64,000 bases of DNA, from NCBI RefSeq assembly GCF_003966155.1, contig NZ_RXNS01000014.1:1-64000 (forward strand). Direction: 5' to 3'. The position numbers and the translations under genes are program-made. The DNA comes from Halomonas nitroreducens (GTDB lineage: Bacteria > Pseudomonadota > Gammaproteobacteria > Pseudomonadales > Halomonadaceae). Below are positions 1 to 8,606 of the stretch, one piece after another; the stretch's first letter is position 1, and every line of letters begins with the position of its first letter. The notes beneath the pieces are model-generated. The model saw nothing but the letters and a program-made list of their open reading frames with translations. It was not told the origin of the DNA and did not search any database.

Positions 1-95
1 CCGAAACCTCAGCTTGCCAGAAATCGTGCACCTGAATCCCGAGCGGGTCCCGATGTCACAGGCATCAGGATTTTAAAGAGCCGAAGTCATTTCAT

Positions 96-1217
96 GTGCC
101 AACTATGTTGACAGGCTCCGAGTTCGATCCCTTGGCGCCGGTCGGCACCAACCCCGACCTGGTCCTGCAGGCCCGCGTGCCCGGCTATCGCCAGGGCGAC
201 TGGCAGGAGGCGGCCTACGGGCAGCGGCTTCTGGTCGATGGCTGGGACAAGCAGGCCAGCCTGATCCAGCCCGGGGAATGGTGGGCCCAGGCGCCGTTCC
301 ATCGCTGGTTCGCCCAGCGCTGGCGGCGGCGGGGCGTGGACGTCGACGCCGCCGAGGCCCGCGTCCTGGTCGAGCAGGTCGAACGCCATGGTCCCGCCAC
401 CAGCCTCGAACTCGGCGACCAGCGGGCCGATCCCGCCTTGCGCGGCAGCTGGTATGGCCCCAAGCGCTCGCGGCACCTGCTCAAGGCGCTATGGGACGCC
501 GGGCGCCTGATGACCCACCATCGCGTGGGCGGTCGCCATGCCTACGACCTGCCCAAGCGGGTGCTCCCTCAGGGCGCGAGCGTGCCGGGCGTCACGGACG
601 ACGAGGCCCTGCAACGGCTGGTAATCCGGCGCGTGCAGGCCGCCGGCCTGCTGCGCCCCTCGGCCGATGGCGCCGTCTGGTCGCTGCCGTGCTCGCGCGC
701 GGAGCGGGATCGTATCGCCGCCCGGGCCATCACCCGGGGCGCCCTGATCGAGCTCGACGTCGACGGCACCGTCTACTGGACGACGCCCGAGGCCCTCGCG
801 GTGCTGGAGGCGGCGCCTGACCCGATTTCCTCCCCGGCGCGGGACGTGCGCTTTCTCGCCCCGCTGGATCCGCTGATATGGGACCGTGGCGGCGTCACCC
901 GGCTGTTCGCCTTCGACTACGTCTGGGAGGTCTACAAGCCCCAGGCCCAGCGTCGCTGGGGGTACTACGTGGTCCCGGTGTTCTGGGGCGAGCGCTTCGT
1001 GGCCCGCTTCGACGCCAAGTGCCAGCAAGGCACCCTGACCCTGCTCGCCTGGCACTGGGAGCCTGACATCCTGCCGGCCAGGCTGCCCGAGGGCCTGGCC
1101 GAGGCGCTCGAGCAGGCCGCCCGGGCGTTTCTCGCCTACCTCGGGGCCTCGCGCCTCGTCCTGCCCAGGGGCCTCGGCCGTGAGGCGCGCCGCGCCTGGC
1201 AGCGGGCCGCCAGATAG
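96..1217 (+). CDS. YcaQ/AlkZ-like winged-helix DNA glycosylase family protein, N-terminus apparently truncated
   Basis: The 373-residue product resembles the YcaQ (DNA crosslink glycosylase) winged-helix family: an N-terminal stretch with NPDLVLQARVPGY, a middle segment rich in Trp/Arg, and the family's C-terminal core containing LDPLIWDR, YVWEVYKP and WGYYVVPVFWGERFVARFDAK. Family members have about 45 more residues at the N-terminus, carrying helices that lead into a catalytic Gln-hydrophobic-Asp motif. Here the frame is closed by a TGA at 33-35, the only start is a GTG at 96 with no good ribosome site, and the motif position reads Glu-Phe-Asp (residues 9-11). Upstream bases do not encode the missing part in another frame that I can recognise. 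It is probably a decaying or 5'-replaced gene; if translated, glycosylase activity is doubtful. Confidence 0.6.
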   Translation: MPTMLTGSEFDPLAPVGTNPDLVLQARVPGYRQGDWQEAAYGQRLLVDGWDKQASLIQPGEWWAQAPFHRWFAQRWRRRGVDVDAAEARVLVEQVERHGPATSLELGDQRADPALRGSWYGPKRSRHLLKALWDAGRLMTHHRVGGRHAYDLPKRVLPQGASVPGVTDDEALQRLVIRRVQAAGLLRPSADGAVWSLPCSRAERDRIAARAITRGALIELDVDGTVYWTTPEALAVLEAAPDPISSPARDVRFLAPLDPLIWDRGGVTRLFAFDYVWEVYKPQAQRRWGYYVVPVFWGERFVARFDAKCQQGTLTLLAWHWEPDILPARLPEGLAEALEQAARAFLAYLGASRLVLPRGLGREARRAWQRAAR

Positions 1218-1427
1218 ATGCCCCTCGGCAAGCGGATGGGGGCTTGCGCCATGGGCTATCCAGCAATGGGCGACGTGCACGCCTCACCTGCTGCCCCGTC
1301 GACTATGGTGTGGGATCAGTAGGCGGGAAACGGCATTGGTCGCACCACCATTTCTGCGGACGCACGTTATGCGGCGTGGAGCCGGAGCACTGAGCTTATC
1401 TGGTTAGCCTTGCTGGAGAGGCACATC

Positions 1428-2060
1428 GTGACGACAACCATTGGCAGGATCGGTTACTGGTCGGGCCTGGCTGCCTGTGCCTCGGCCATTGCCTACGATG
1501 TCGTCCAGATCCTGCAGTTGCTGGGCCTGCTGACCTTCCCGCTCGATGAGGTTCTCATCTACGGGACCTCCCTGTGCATCGTGCTGCCGCTCATCCTGAT
1601 GATGCTGTCCCTGCATTACCTCACGCACGGTCCTCGGCGATTCTGGACCCATGCCGCGGTCATCCTCACCACCCTGTATGCGGTGTTCGTCACCGCGAAC
1701 TACGTCGTCCAGCTCGCCACCGTCATTCCGGCCAAGCTGGCGGGTCGGGTTGAGGCGGTTCGTGTCCTCGAGCAGACCCCTCACTCCCTGTTCTGGAGCT
1801 TCGACGCCGTAGGCTATATCGCCATGGGCCTCGCCGCCCTGTGTGCCGCCCTCTCCCTGGGGAAAGGCGGCGTCGAGTGCTGGGCGAGACGCTCGCTGAT
1901 CGCCCACGCCCTTGTGACGCCCTTGATTGGTATCGTCTATTTCCACCCGACCTTTTCCCCGGCCCTGTTGCTGCTGGGGCTGCCGTGGGCAATCACGGCT
2001 CCCGCCTTTATGCTGTGCGTGGCACTCATGTTACGTGCAAGGAGTGACAGGCTGCCGTGA
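1428..2060 (+). CDS. multi-pass inner-membrane protein of unknown function
   Basis: About 210 residues, dominated by hydrophobic segments: roughly six membrane helices starting near residues 8, 40, 68, 125, 160 and 180. I chose the GTG at 1428 because a GAGAGG ribosome site lies six bases upstream; the frame also opens at a TTG at 1410 without such a site. No catalytic or transporter motif is visible and I do not recognise the family; it has the look of small DUF4386-like or uncharacterised membrane proteins. It stands alone, with 210 bp before it and 69 bp after it, so its role cannot be read from context. Confidence 0.75.
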   Translation: MTTTIGRIGYWSGLAACASAIAYDVVQILQLLGLLTFPLDEVLIYGTSLCIVLPLILMMLSLHYLTHGPRRFWTHAAVILTTLYAVFVTANYVVQLATVIPAKLAGRVEAVRVLEQTPHSLFWSFDAVGYIAMGLAALCAALSLGKGGVECWARRSLIAHALVTPLIGIVYFHPTFSPALLLLGLPWAITAPAFMLCVALMLRARSDRLP

Positions 2061-2129
2061 TGCCGGCCTCTGTGGCCTCGCTCACGGCCCCTCATGGCAG
2101 TGGCCGCCTTCTGAAAGGAGTCTCTCGGC

Positions 2130-2522
2130 ATGGCAAGCATCTTCACCCGCATCATCAATCAGGAACTGCCGGGCCATTTCGTCTGGGAAGACGAGCAGTG
2201 CGTGGCGATCATGACCCTCAACCCCATGAAGCCCGGCCATGTGCTGGTGATCCCGCGCCTGGAGATCGATCACTGGGACGACCTGCCGCCGGAGCTCGCC
2301 GCCCATCTCATGGCCGTCTCCCAGCGGCTGGCCAAGGCGCTCAAGCGCGCCTTCCCCTGCCAGCGGGTGGGGCTGCTGGTGGTCGGGCTGGAGGTGCCCC
2401 ATGTGCATCTCCACCTGGTGCCCCTGGAGGCGATGCAGGACATCCGGGTGGAGGGGCTGCCCCAGGCAGGGGCCGACGAACTGGCCGCGGCGGCAACCCG
2501 GATCCGGGCGGCATTGGCGTAA
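2130..2522 (+). CDS. HIT family protein (histidine triad nucleotide hydrolase)
   Basis: A 130-residue histidine-triad protein. The defining His-x-His-x-His-x-x motif is HVHLHLVP near residues 91-98, and the N-terminal FTRIINQELPGHFVWEDE and KPGHVLVIPR segments are typical of the HIT/Fhit-like group that hydrolyses AMP-linked or dinucleoside polyphosphate substrates in the cytoplasm. Length is normal for a single-domain HIT protein. The ATG is preceded by AAGGAG at a good distance. The Gly-rich segment often seen just before the triad reads VGLLVVGLEVPH, a slight variant. Substrate cannot be told from sequence. Confidence 0.9.
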   Translation: MASIFTRIINQELPGHFVWEDEQCVAIMTLNPMKPGHVLVIPRLEIDHWDDLPPELAAHLMAVSQRLAKALKRAFPCQRVGLLVVGLEVPHVHLHLVPLEAMQDIRVEGLPQAGADELAAAATRIRAALA

Positions 2523-2721
2523 GCCCGGTAGTCTCGTGCGGGTTCCGCCGGTGGCGGGGAAGGAAGGGGGCTATGCCAGGGGCGCACGCGGAAACCCGGA
2601 CAGGCGATCTGCCGTGCGTCATGGGCGCTGTCGACAGGCAGGTTGGAGCTTCCGCGGTGCCTCACACGGGTATCCATGACGACCGCTTGCCGGCACCGTC
2701 GAGCTGGCATATAACGAATCA

Positions 2722-2745
2722 GGGCCCGCTAAGCGGGCCCTAATC
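2722..2745 (-). terminator. hairpin terminator downstream of the cold shock gene
   Basis: A perfect 8-bp GC stem (2722-2729 with 2733-2740) around a TAA loop lies about 45 bp past the cold shock stop codon. On the minus strand it is followed by only a weak T-rich stretch (TGATTCGTT), so efficiency is uncertain. The stem could serve both strands because the HIT gene also reads toward it. Confidence 0.5.
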
Positions 2746-2786
2746 ATCGAACCAGTGAGGTTCGAGAGCGCTCGTGATCCGTGAGA

Positions 2787-2993
2787 TCAGGCGAGCGACT
2801 TGATGTTCGAAGCCTGGAGGCCTTTCTTGCCCTGAGTCACGTCAAAAGAGACGCTTTGGCCTTCCTGCAGGGACTTGAAGCCTTCAGCCTGAATTTCGGA
2901 GAAATGAGCGAACACATCATCACCGCCATCGGCAGGAGAAATGAAGCCGAAACCCTTGGAATCGTTGAACCACTTGACGGTACCAGTCGTCAT
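2787..2993 (-). CDS. CspA-family cold shock protein
   Basis: A 68-residue single cold shock domain: RNP1 is KGFGFI and RNP2 is DVFAHF, with the usual GTVKWFND opening. Such proteins are RNA/ssDNA-binding beta barrels that melt structured mRNA, in the cytoplasm. Full family length. The ATG has AGAGGA at 3000-3005, six bases upstream. The A/T-rich leader (2994 to about 3110) is longer than usual for this region and fits the long 5' leaders of csp mRNAs, though a precise promoter is not clear. Monocistronic, with a hairpin downstream. Whether it is cold-induced or constitutive cannot be judged from the sequence. Confidence 0.95.
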   Translation of the reverse strand: MTTGTVKWFNDSKGFGFISPADGGDDVFAHFSEIQAEGFKSLQEGQSVSFDVTQGKKGLQASNIKSLA

Positions 2994-3290
2994 GAAAAAT
3001 CCTCTCGCGCTTAGCGCCTTGCAAAGTTCCTGGCGTCACCCAGATGAGTAGCGGGTAAAACAAGAAATACAATTACAGGCGATCGAAAGGATTCGAATGC
3101 TGCTGAAACCATGCTGCTTGCCAACCAACTGGCACCACGGTGTCACGCCCGGCAGCGTGGGTCAAAGACTTTCGTGTTCTTTATTTCTCGACACCACCTG
3201 GCTCTGCCCCTGACCGGCATGCTTCCACGGCCAGGTCCCCGCTACGCGGAGGCATCACGATGTCGGGCACTATCAGCTCGCCGGAAGTGA
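2994..3290. other. intergenic stretch: csp leader and unassigned sequence
   Basis: Up to about 3110 this is the AT-richer leader/promoter region of the minus-strand cold shock gene. From about 3110 to 3290 I see no credible coding sequence; open frames here have poor composition and no ribosome sites. The part nearest 3290 may be the eroded 5' half of the VOC remnant that follows. Confidence 0.5.
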
Positions 3291-3458
3291 GGTGCGGCTG
3301 GCGAGGCACTCAATCGTGTGCTCGGCTGTGGCGCGGTACAGGAAAGCGAATGCATCGAATGGCGAGGCTCGAAATGCATCACGTTCTCCGACCCCTTTGG
3401 CCATGGGTTCTGTCCGATCGAGTTCATCGGAGATGGCTATCGCGACGGCATCGCCTAG
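3291..3458 (+). pseudogene. C-terminal remnant of a VOC/glyoxalase-fold protein
   Basis: In the frame ending with TAG at 3456-3458 the translation runs through ...VLGCGA..., WRGSKCITFSDPFGHGFC and PIEFIGDGY, which is the recognisable C-terminal signature of the VOC (glyoxalase/bleomycin-resistance) superfamily: a DPFGHGFC strand with the family's I/L-E-F Glu metal ligand, then a G-x-GY tail. Only about 55 codons are open before an in-frame TGA at 3288-3290, and no start or N-terminal domain can be found upstream. It is best read as the tail of a dead gene next to the yghU-like gene. Confidence 0.55.
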
Positions 3459-3558
3459 CAGCGGCGCCAAGGGACCGTGACTTGCCGGGGAGGGTCTCGG
3501 GAGCCTGGTCCTCTGGGCGACCATGGTCCCGGCTCGAAGAGGAAACCTAACCAGGCGA

Positions 3559-3586
3559 TAGCCTGTCAAAGGTTGATAGCAGGCTA
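3559..3586. repeat. 7-bp inverted repeat upstream of the glutathione transferase gene
   Basis: TAGCCTG (3559-3565) and its exact reverse complement CAGGCTA (3580-3586) flank 14 bases, about 53 bp before the transferase start. The spacing and dyad are compatible with a regulator operator overlapping the promoter, but no adjacent regulator gene points to a binding protein, and a chance palindrome cannot be excluded. Confidence 0.35.
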
Positions 3587-3639
3587 ACATGCCCCCATCT
3601 AGGGCCCTAGCCATCGGATTCGCTATCGAGGAGCCCCCC

Positions 3640-4509
3640 ATGAGCCAAGGCAACGACTACACTCCGCCGAAGGTCTGGACCTGGGAGAAGGCCAGCAGCG
3701 GCACTTTCTCCAGCATCAACCGGCCCGTCGCCGGGCCCACCCACGAGCAGGCACTGCCGGTGGGCAAGCATTCCTTCCAGCTCTATTCCATGGGCACCCC
3801 CAACGGCGTCAAGGTCACGGTGATGCTCGAGGAGCTGCTGGCGCTGGGCTACCAGGATGCCGAGTACGACGCCTGGCTGATCCGCATCGGCGAGGGCGAC
3901 CAGTTCGGCAGCGGCTTCGTGGCGATCAACCCCAACTCCAAGATCCCGGCGCTGGTCGACCATGGCCCCGCCGAGCCGATCCGGGTGTTCGAGTCCGGCT
4001 CGATCCTGCTCTACCTGGCCGAGCGCTTCGAGGAATTCCTGCCGGGCAGCCTCGCCGGGCGCACCGAGACCCTCAACTGGCTGTTCTGGCAGATGGGCAG
4101 CGCGCCCTTCCTGGGCGGCGGCTTTGGCCACTTCTACACCTATGCGCCGGAGAAGCTGGAGTACCCCATCAACCGCTACGCCATGGAGGCCAAGCGCCAG
4201 CTCGACGTGCTGAACCACCGCCTGGCCGAGACGCGCTACCTCGCCGGCGACACCTACACCATCGCCGACATGGCCGCCTGGCCCTGGTACGGTCAGCTGG
4301 TGCTGGGCCGGCTCTACGACGCCGCCGAGTTCCTGCAGGTGCACCAGTACGAGCATGTGCTGCGCTGGGCCAAGGAGATCGACGCCCGCCCGGCGGTGCA
4401 GCGCGGGCGCATGGTCAACCGCACCTTCGGCGACCCGGCCATGCAGCTCCACGAGCGCCACGACACCAGCGACTTCGAGCACAGGACCCAGGACGTGCTG
4501 TCGTCATAG
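3640..4509 (+). CDS. yghU: YghU-like glutathione S-transferase / disulfide-bond oxidoreductase
   Basis: 289 residues, matching E. coli YghU (288). It opens with the family's extended N-terminus (YTPPKVWTWEKASSGTFSSIN, then PVAGPTHE and KHSFQLYSMGTPNGVKV), followed by a thioredoxin-like GST N-domain with the NPNSKIPALVD glutathione-binding turn and ESGSILLYLAE, and an all-helical C-domain. YghU-type enzymes bind two glutathiones or GSH disulfide and reduce disulfides and hydroperoxides in the cytoplasm. I chose the ATG at 3640 because GAGGAG sits just upstream and the length fits; an upstream ATG at 3589 lacks both. A strong hairpin ends the unit. Confidence 0.93.
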   Translation: MSQGNDYTPPKVWTWEKASSGTFSSINRPVAGPTHEQALPVGKHSFQLYSMGTPNGVKVTVMLEELLALGYQDAEYDAWLIRIGEGDQFGSGFVAINPNSKIPALVDHGPAEPIRVFESGSILLYLAERFEEFLPGSLAGRTETLNWLFWQMGSAPFLGGGFGHFYTYAPEKLEYPINRYAMEAKRQLDVLNHRLAETRYLAGDTYTIADMAAWPWYGQLVLGRLYDAAEFLQVHQYEHVLRWAKEIDARPAVQRGRMVNRTFGDPAMQLHERHDTSDFEHRTQDVLSS

Positions 4510-4527
4510 GTCCGGTCGTTGCACAAG

Positions 4528-4558
4528 AAGCGCCGCGGCCCCCAGGCCCGCGGCGCTT
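4528..4558 (+). terminator. intrinsic terminator after the glutathione transferase gene
   Basis: An 11-bp perfect stem (4528-4538 with 4548-4558) enclosing nine bases, 19 bp after the stop codon. The T-rich tail is modest (TTGTCCGTCTTG). It separates this gene from the symporter gene. Confidence 0.65.
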
Positions 4559-4579
4559 GTCCGTCTTGAAGAGGTCCCC

Positions 4580-5863
4580 ATGTCCACTCCCTTGATGTCC
4601 CTGTGGCGCGGCTATCGCGATGCCTCGCTGATCCTGCGGGTGAGCCTTGCCCTGTTGCTGGGCGTAGCGGTTGGCCTGGTCGGCGGGCCCGCCGTCGCCG
4701 AAGGGCTGGCCCCGCTGGGCGAGCTGCTGATGCGGCTGCTCAAGTTCATCATCCTGCCCATCGTGCTGTTCACCCTGATGTCGGGGCTCAATCAGGGCCG
4801 CGCCGGCAGCCTGGGGCGGATCGGCCGCAAGGTGTTCCTCTATTACCTGGCCACCTCGGCGCTGGCGATCGTCGTTGGCCTCACGGTCGCGACCCTGCTG
4901 TCGCCGGGGGAGGGCATGTCGCTTGCGGGCGCCGCCTCGATGTCGGTGCCCGAGAACCCGGGGCTTCTCTCGGTGGTGCTCGGCATCGTGCCGACCAACC
5001 TCGTCGGCGCCTTCGCCGAGCAGGACCTGCTCGGCATCATCTTCACCGCCCTGGTGTTCGGCCTCGCCGTGGCCCGGCTGCGCCAGTCCGAGAGCCACGG
5101 CGAACTGGGCGAACGGCTGGCGAGCCTGATCGAGGCGCTCAACGCCGTCACCCTCAAGGTGATGGGCGGCATCCTGCACTATGTGCCGGTCGGGGTCTTC
5201 GCCATCGTCGCCGGCACCGTCGCCGAGCAGGGCATGGCGACCCTGCTGTCGCTGGGCGACATGGTCGTGGTGCTCTATGTGGCGCTGGGCGTGCAGCTGC
5301 TGGTCTATCTCGGCCTGCTCAAGGGCTTCGGGGTACCGGCGCGGGCTCTCTTTCGCGAGGCGCGCACGCCCATGGCCACCGCCTTTGCCACCCAGAGCAG
5401 CTCCGGCACCCTGCCGCTGACCCTCGACGCCGCCCGCCGCCTGGGCCTGCCCCGCGGCCTCTACGGCTTCAGCCTGCCGCTGGGCGCAACGCTGAACATG
5501 GACGGGGCGGCGATCCGCATCGCCATCTCGGCGGTGTTCGCCGCCAACGTGGTGGGCGCGCCGCTGGATCTCGCCAGCATGCTGCAGATCGTCGCGGTGG
5601 GCACGCTGATCTCGGTGGGCACGGCCGGGGTGCCCGGCGCCGGCATCGTGATGATCGCCACGGTGTTCGCGCAGGTGGGCCTGCCCATCGAGGCCGTGGC
5701 GTTGCTTACCGCCATCGACGCCTTGGTCGGCATGGGCTGCACGGCGCTCAACGTCACCGGCGACCTGGTCGGCAGCGCGCTGATCGGCCGCAGCGAAGGC
5801 GAACGCATCGCCGAGCCGGAAGGCGTGAGTGCGCAAGCGGCCGCCGAGGGCCAACGCGCATGA
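4580..5863 (+). CDS. dicarboxylate/amino acid:cation symporter (DAACS/GltP family)
   Basis: 427 residues with the layout of the DAACS (glutamate/C4-dicarboxylate) transporters: eight membrane helices, two re-entrant hairpins, the serine-rich [12 protein letters not shown] of hairpin 1 and [12 protein letters not shown] of helix 7, and the [10 protein letters not shown] of hairpin 2. These proteins import acidic amino acids or dicarboxylates with H+ or Na+ across the inner membrane. In helix 8 the usual Arg/Asp pair that sets substrate charge is seen as [16 protein letters not shown]; the substrate cannot be fixed. The ATG at 4580 follows GAGG. The stop overlaps the next start (ATGA), so the SLOG remnant would be translationally coupled. 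Confidence 0.92.
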   Translation: MSTPLMSLWRGYRDASLILRVSLALLLGVAVGLVGGPAVAEGLAPLGELLMRLLKFIILPIVLFTLMSGLNQGRAGSLGRIGRKVFLYYLATSALAIVVGLTVATLLSPGEGMSLAGAASMSVPENPGLLSVVLGIVPTNLVGAFAEQDLLGIIFTALVFGLAVARLRQSESHGELGERLASLIEALNAVTLKVMGGILHYVPVGVFAIVAGTVAEQGMATLLSLGDMVVVLYVALGVQLLVYLGLLKGFGVPARALFREARTPMATAFATQSSSGTLPLTLDAARRLGLPRGLYGFSLPLGATLNMDGAAIRIAISAVFAANVVGAPLDLASMLQIVAVGTLISVGTAGVPGAGIVMIATVFAQVGLPIEAVALLTAIDALVGMGCTALNVTGDLVGSALIGRSEGERIAEPEGVSAQAAAEGQRA

Positions 5864-6306
5864 GCGGGCCGACCGCCTCCCTGGCGCGCATCATTTCGGG
5901 CGGGCAGAGCGGCGTGGACCGCGCCGCTCTGGATGCGGCCCTGGCAGCGGGCTTTCCCTGCGGCGGCTGGTGCCCGGCGGACCGCCGGGCCGAGGACGGC
6001 CCGATTCCCGAACGCTATCCGGTCACGCTGTTCGCCCGCTTCATCGCCGAGCACGACATCGCCACGCTCAACGTGGCCGGGCCCAGCACCCCCAAGGCGC
6101 CGGCCCTGCCCCCCTATGTGCGCTCACTGCTGGGTACCTATCCTGCACGAATCGAGGGGATAACCCGTCAGTCCGGGATGTCTCGGTCAGCGCCTCTCGT
6201 CTCCTGCCCGGAGGGCGACGCCTCGGCGTCGGCGCTTCGCCACTCCAGCGGCGAGTGCCCGGTATGCCGGCGGAATACCTTGGCCAGGGCTGAGGGGCTG
6301 CTGTAG
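5860..6306 (+). pseudogene. internally deleted SLOG-family (cpYpsA / putative molybdenum carrier) protein
   Basis: The N-terminus ([42 protein letters not shown]) and the end ([18 protein letters not shown]) match the two ends of the circularly permuted YpsA-like SLOG family once called putative molybdenum carriers. Between ERYPVT and LFARF roughly 60-70 residues are missing in frame, including the N-x-R-D-S-D ligand-binding region. After the family's natural end near 6137 the frame runs on into the antisense 3' end of the araC-type gene before stopping at 6304. The ATG overlaps the symporter stop. An in-frame deletion has probably removed function; a short expressed protein remains possible. 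Confidence 0.65.
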
Positions 6307-7040
6307 CCCACTCGGTCGGCAATGGTGTCCAGCGGCAAGCCGTCACGCAGCAGGGTCTTGGCCAGGCTGAGCCGGTACTGGGCCAGGTACTCTGCGGGGG
6401 GCTGGCCGACGGTGTCGCGAAAGACGCTGGCGAAGCGGGCGCGCGACATGCCGGCCTCGGTGGCCAGTCCGCGCAGGGTCCAGTCGGCGGCCGGCCGGTC
6501 GTGCATGGCGATCAGCGCCTTGGTCAGCCTGGAGTGGGCCAGGCCCGCCAGGAGGCCGGAATCCACCTCGCCGGCATCCATCAGGTAGCGCAGCAACTGG
6601 ATCACCAGCAGTTCACACAGCCGGTCCAGGGTCGCCTGCCGGCCGCAGCGCTGCTCCCGCATCTCCGCCTGCATGAGGTCCAGCAGACCGGCCATGCCGC
6701 TCAGCCTGTCCAGGGGAATCACCAGCAGTGCCGGCAGGGCGCGATAGATCGGACACAGATTGCCGGCTCCGAAGCGGAACGAACCGCACAGGGTCTCCGT
6801 GCCTTGGGGACCCGGTTCGAGGCGATGCGCGTCGCCGGCGGCCAGCAGGATCAGTACCGGCTCATCGAACCGCCGTTGGGTGCCGTCCGCCAGTCCCAGG
6901 TGCACGCTTCCGTGGGTCAGGATATGCACGAAGCCCATGCCCGCCTGTGCCGGATGGCGCGAGCTGTAGCACAGCGGGCCGGCATTAAACACGCTGGCGG
7001 CAAGATGGAAGCTGGAGAGCAGGGCGGCGAGCCGGTCCAT
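6168..7040 (-). CDS. AraC-family transcriptional regulator with cupin sensor domain
   Basis: 290 residues. Residues 1-140 form a cupin-like ligand domain ([23 protein letters not shown]), as in the AraC_binding_2/cupin_6 group; residues about 180-275 form the double helix-turn-helix with [33 protein letters not shown] and [25 protein letters not shown]. It is divergent from the cytochrome P460 gene with 113 bp between them, which contains an AT-rich patch, so it may control that gene. The ATG has AGAGGTC upstream. Its 3' end overlaps the tail of the SLOG remnant on the other strand. Confidence 0.9.
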   Translation of the reverse strand: MDRLAALLSSFHLAASVFNAGPLCYSSRHPAQAGMGFVHILTHGSVHLGLADGTQRRFDEPVLILLAAGDAHRLEPGPQGTETLCGSFRFGAGNLCPIYRALPALLVIPLDRLSGMAGLLDLMQAEMREQRCGRQATLDRLCELLVIQLLRYLMDAGEVDSGLLAGLAHSRLTKALIAMHDRPAADWTLRGLATEAGMSRARFASVFRDTVGQPPAEYLAQYRLSLAKTLLRDGLPLDTIADRVGYSSPSALAKVFRRHTGHSPLEWRSADAEASPSGQETRGADRDIPD

Positions 7041-7153
7041 GACGAGACCTCTGGACGCTATTTAGAGATATATGGAGTCCAATAGTCCAGTCATCGCCCT
7101 ACACTGTCAATCGGAAGCGATCGAAATGGCATCTGAACGAGAGGAGCGAGGTT

Positions 7154-7705
7154 ATGACGATGACCAATGCCTTAGGCCTGGCGGCACTGCTGACCCTGGC
7201 GGCCTTCCCCGTCTTCGGCGCCGACCTGGCGACGACCACCTTCCGGGATCACGTGGACAGCGAGGGCAATATCTCACTTCCAGCGGATGCCCGGGACAGC
7301 TGGGTTCACCTGGGCTCCTGGGTGGTCGATGACGCCGATGCCCCAGGCGCCGGCTTTCACGATGTCTACACTCAGCCCGGCGCCGCTCAGGCCTATCGGG
7401 ACACCGGTGAGTTTGCCGATGGCACCGTGCTGATCAAGGAGATTCGCGGCATCGAGTCCGCCGAGATGACCACCGGACCGGCGCTGTGGGCAGGGGAGCC
7501 GCAGGTCTGGTTCGTGATGGTCAAGGACACCCAGGAACGGTTCGACGGCCCCCACTGGGGCAACGGCTGGGGCTGGGCGCTGTTCAAGGCCGACGCCCCG
7601 GACGTGAATGTGTCCGAGAGCTTCGAGAATACCTGCAAGGGCTGCCATGTCCCGGCGCAGCAGACCGACTGGGTGTTCGTCGAGGGGTATCCGACACTTG
7701 AATGA
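7154..7705 (+). CDS. cytochrome P460-family periplasmic heme protein
   Basis: 183 residues: a signal peptide (about 1-22, ending VFGA), then a beta-rich P460 domain with WVHLGSWVV, FHDVYTQPG, PQVWFVMVKD and the c-type heme motif CKGCH near residues 164-168 followed by VPAQQTDWVF. P460 cytochromes carry a crosslinked c-type heme and oxidise hydroxylamine or act in NO/N-oxide chemistry in the periplasm; the crosslinking Lys in the domain is not obvious to me here. Alone behind its own promoter region and divergent from an AraC regulator. GAGGAG lies seven bases before the ATG at 7154; a second ATG at 7160 is possible. Confidence 0.85.
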   Translation: MTMTNALGLAALLTLAAFPVFGADLATTTFRDHVDSEGNISLPADARDSWVHLGSWVVDDADAPGAGFHDVYTQPGAAQAYRDTGEFADGTVLIKEIRGIESAEMTTGPALWAGEPQVWFVMVKDTQERFDGPHWGNGWGWALFKADAPDVNVSESFENTCKGCHVPAQQTDWVFVEGYPTLE

Positions 7706-7915
7706 GCCGCGCCTTGGCCGGCGGTGGCGGCCAGCGGCGATGCGTCCCCTCGAGACAGCCCCTCCGCCCATGCCGTGGGAACGCCGGCCCTTCGCCGACC
7801 TCCCGGCGGGGACGAGGGGCTGGCGTTCCCGCGGGTGGCCGATATGGTCAGCTGCGGGGTCGTGCGTGGCTGAGCGCCTACACTGGAAGTCACAGCGACA
7901 ATCGGGAGTTACGCC

Positions 7916-8362
7916 ATGGGTGCGCGTCTGGTAAGGGGGCTGATGGCCGGGTTCGTGGCCACCTTTGTCATTTCCATGATCCTGGTCCTGCGTCTGGCGG
8001 CGGGAATCATGCCCTGGTACGACCCCATCGAGGTCATGAATCTGGCCGCCCAGGACCTGCTCGGCACGCCGGACAGCCACATGCTGGCCTGGGGCATCCA
8101 CTTCGTGGTGGGTACCCTGATATGGGGCCTGCTGTTCGCGCTGGTGGTGCCCTACCTGCCGGGCCGCACCCCCACGCGGCGGGGCCTGGAGTTCGGGGTG
8201 GCCAGCTGGCTGGTGGTGATGATCACGGTCTTCCCCCTGGCGGGGTCCGGCCTGTTCGGCCTGGGCTTCGGGCTGGTGGCGCCGCTGTCCATGCTGCTCG
8301 CCCATGTGGTGTTCGGCGCGGTGATGGGCGCCGTCTACGGCTGGGCGAAAGGCGTGCTCTAG
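7916..8362 (+). CDS. small membrane protein, DUF6789-like
   Basis: 148 residues with four hydrophobic helices (near 8-30, 55-80, 92-112 and 116-140) and little else: GLMAGFVATFVISMILVL, then GWGIHF-like turn AWGIHFVVGTLIWG, then an arginine-rich loop PGRTPTRRG and an HVVFGAVMGAVYGW end. This pattern matches the uncharacterised DUF6789 membrane proteins. No functional residue is evident. It sits alone, 210 bp after the P460 gene. Confidence 0.75.
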   Translation: MGARLVRGLMAGFVATFVISMILVLRLAAGIMPWYDPIEVMNLAAQDLLGTPDSHMLAWGIHFVVGTLIWGLLFALVVPYLPGRTPTRRGLEFGVASWLVVMITVFPLAGSGLFGLGFGLVAPLSMLLAHVVFGAVMGAVYGWAKGVL

Positions 8363-8606
8363 ATGTGCACATCCAGGAGCCCGTCGGACTCGACGCCGAT
8401 CTACGGCGAATCGCGGGCTTTCGGTCAATCTCGTTGCTCCGTTCCGTGTCGCCCCCCCTAGGCGGTTCACGGAAGGGCAGCGAGGCGATGGCCCAGGAGG
8501 GCCCGACGGCGCCCGGGCAGGGGGGCCCGGATAGCCCCTCGTCATGCGGGACCCGCCGGTTTCCGATGCCCGGGCTGGCGTATCTGAGAGCCGAGGAGGT
8601 CACGAC

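Noticed and set aside
3140..3550. 136-codon plus-strand open frame upstream of the glutathione transferase gene
   Set aside because: No coding composition or motif; a different frame in the same place carries the VOC tail.
3589..3639. Upstream ATG at 3589 as the yghU start
   Set aside because: No ribosome site, adds residues without homology, and the ATG at 3640 has GAGGAG and gives the usual length.
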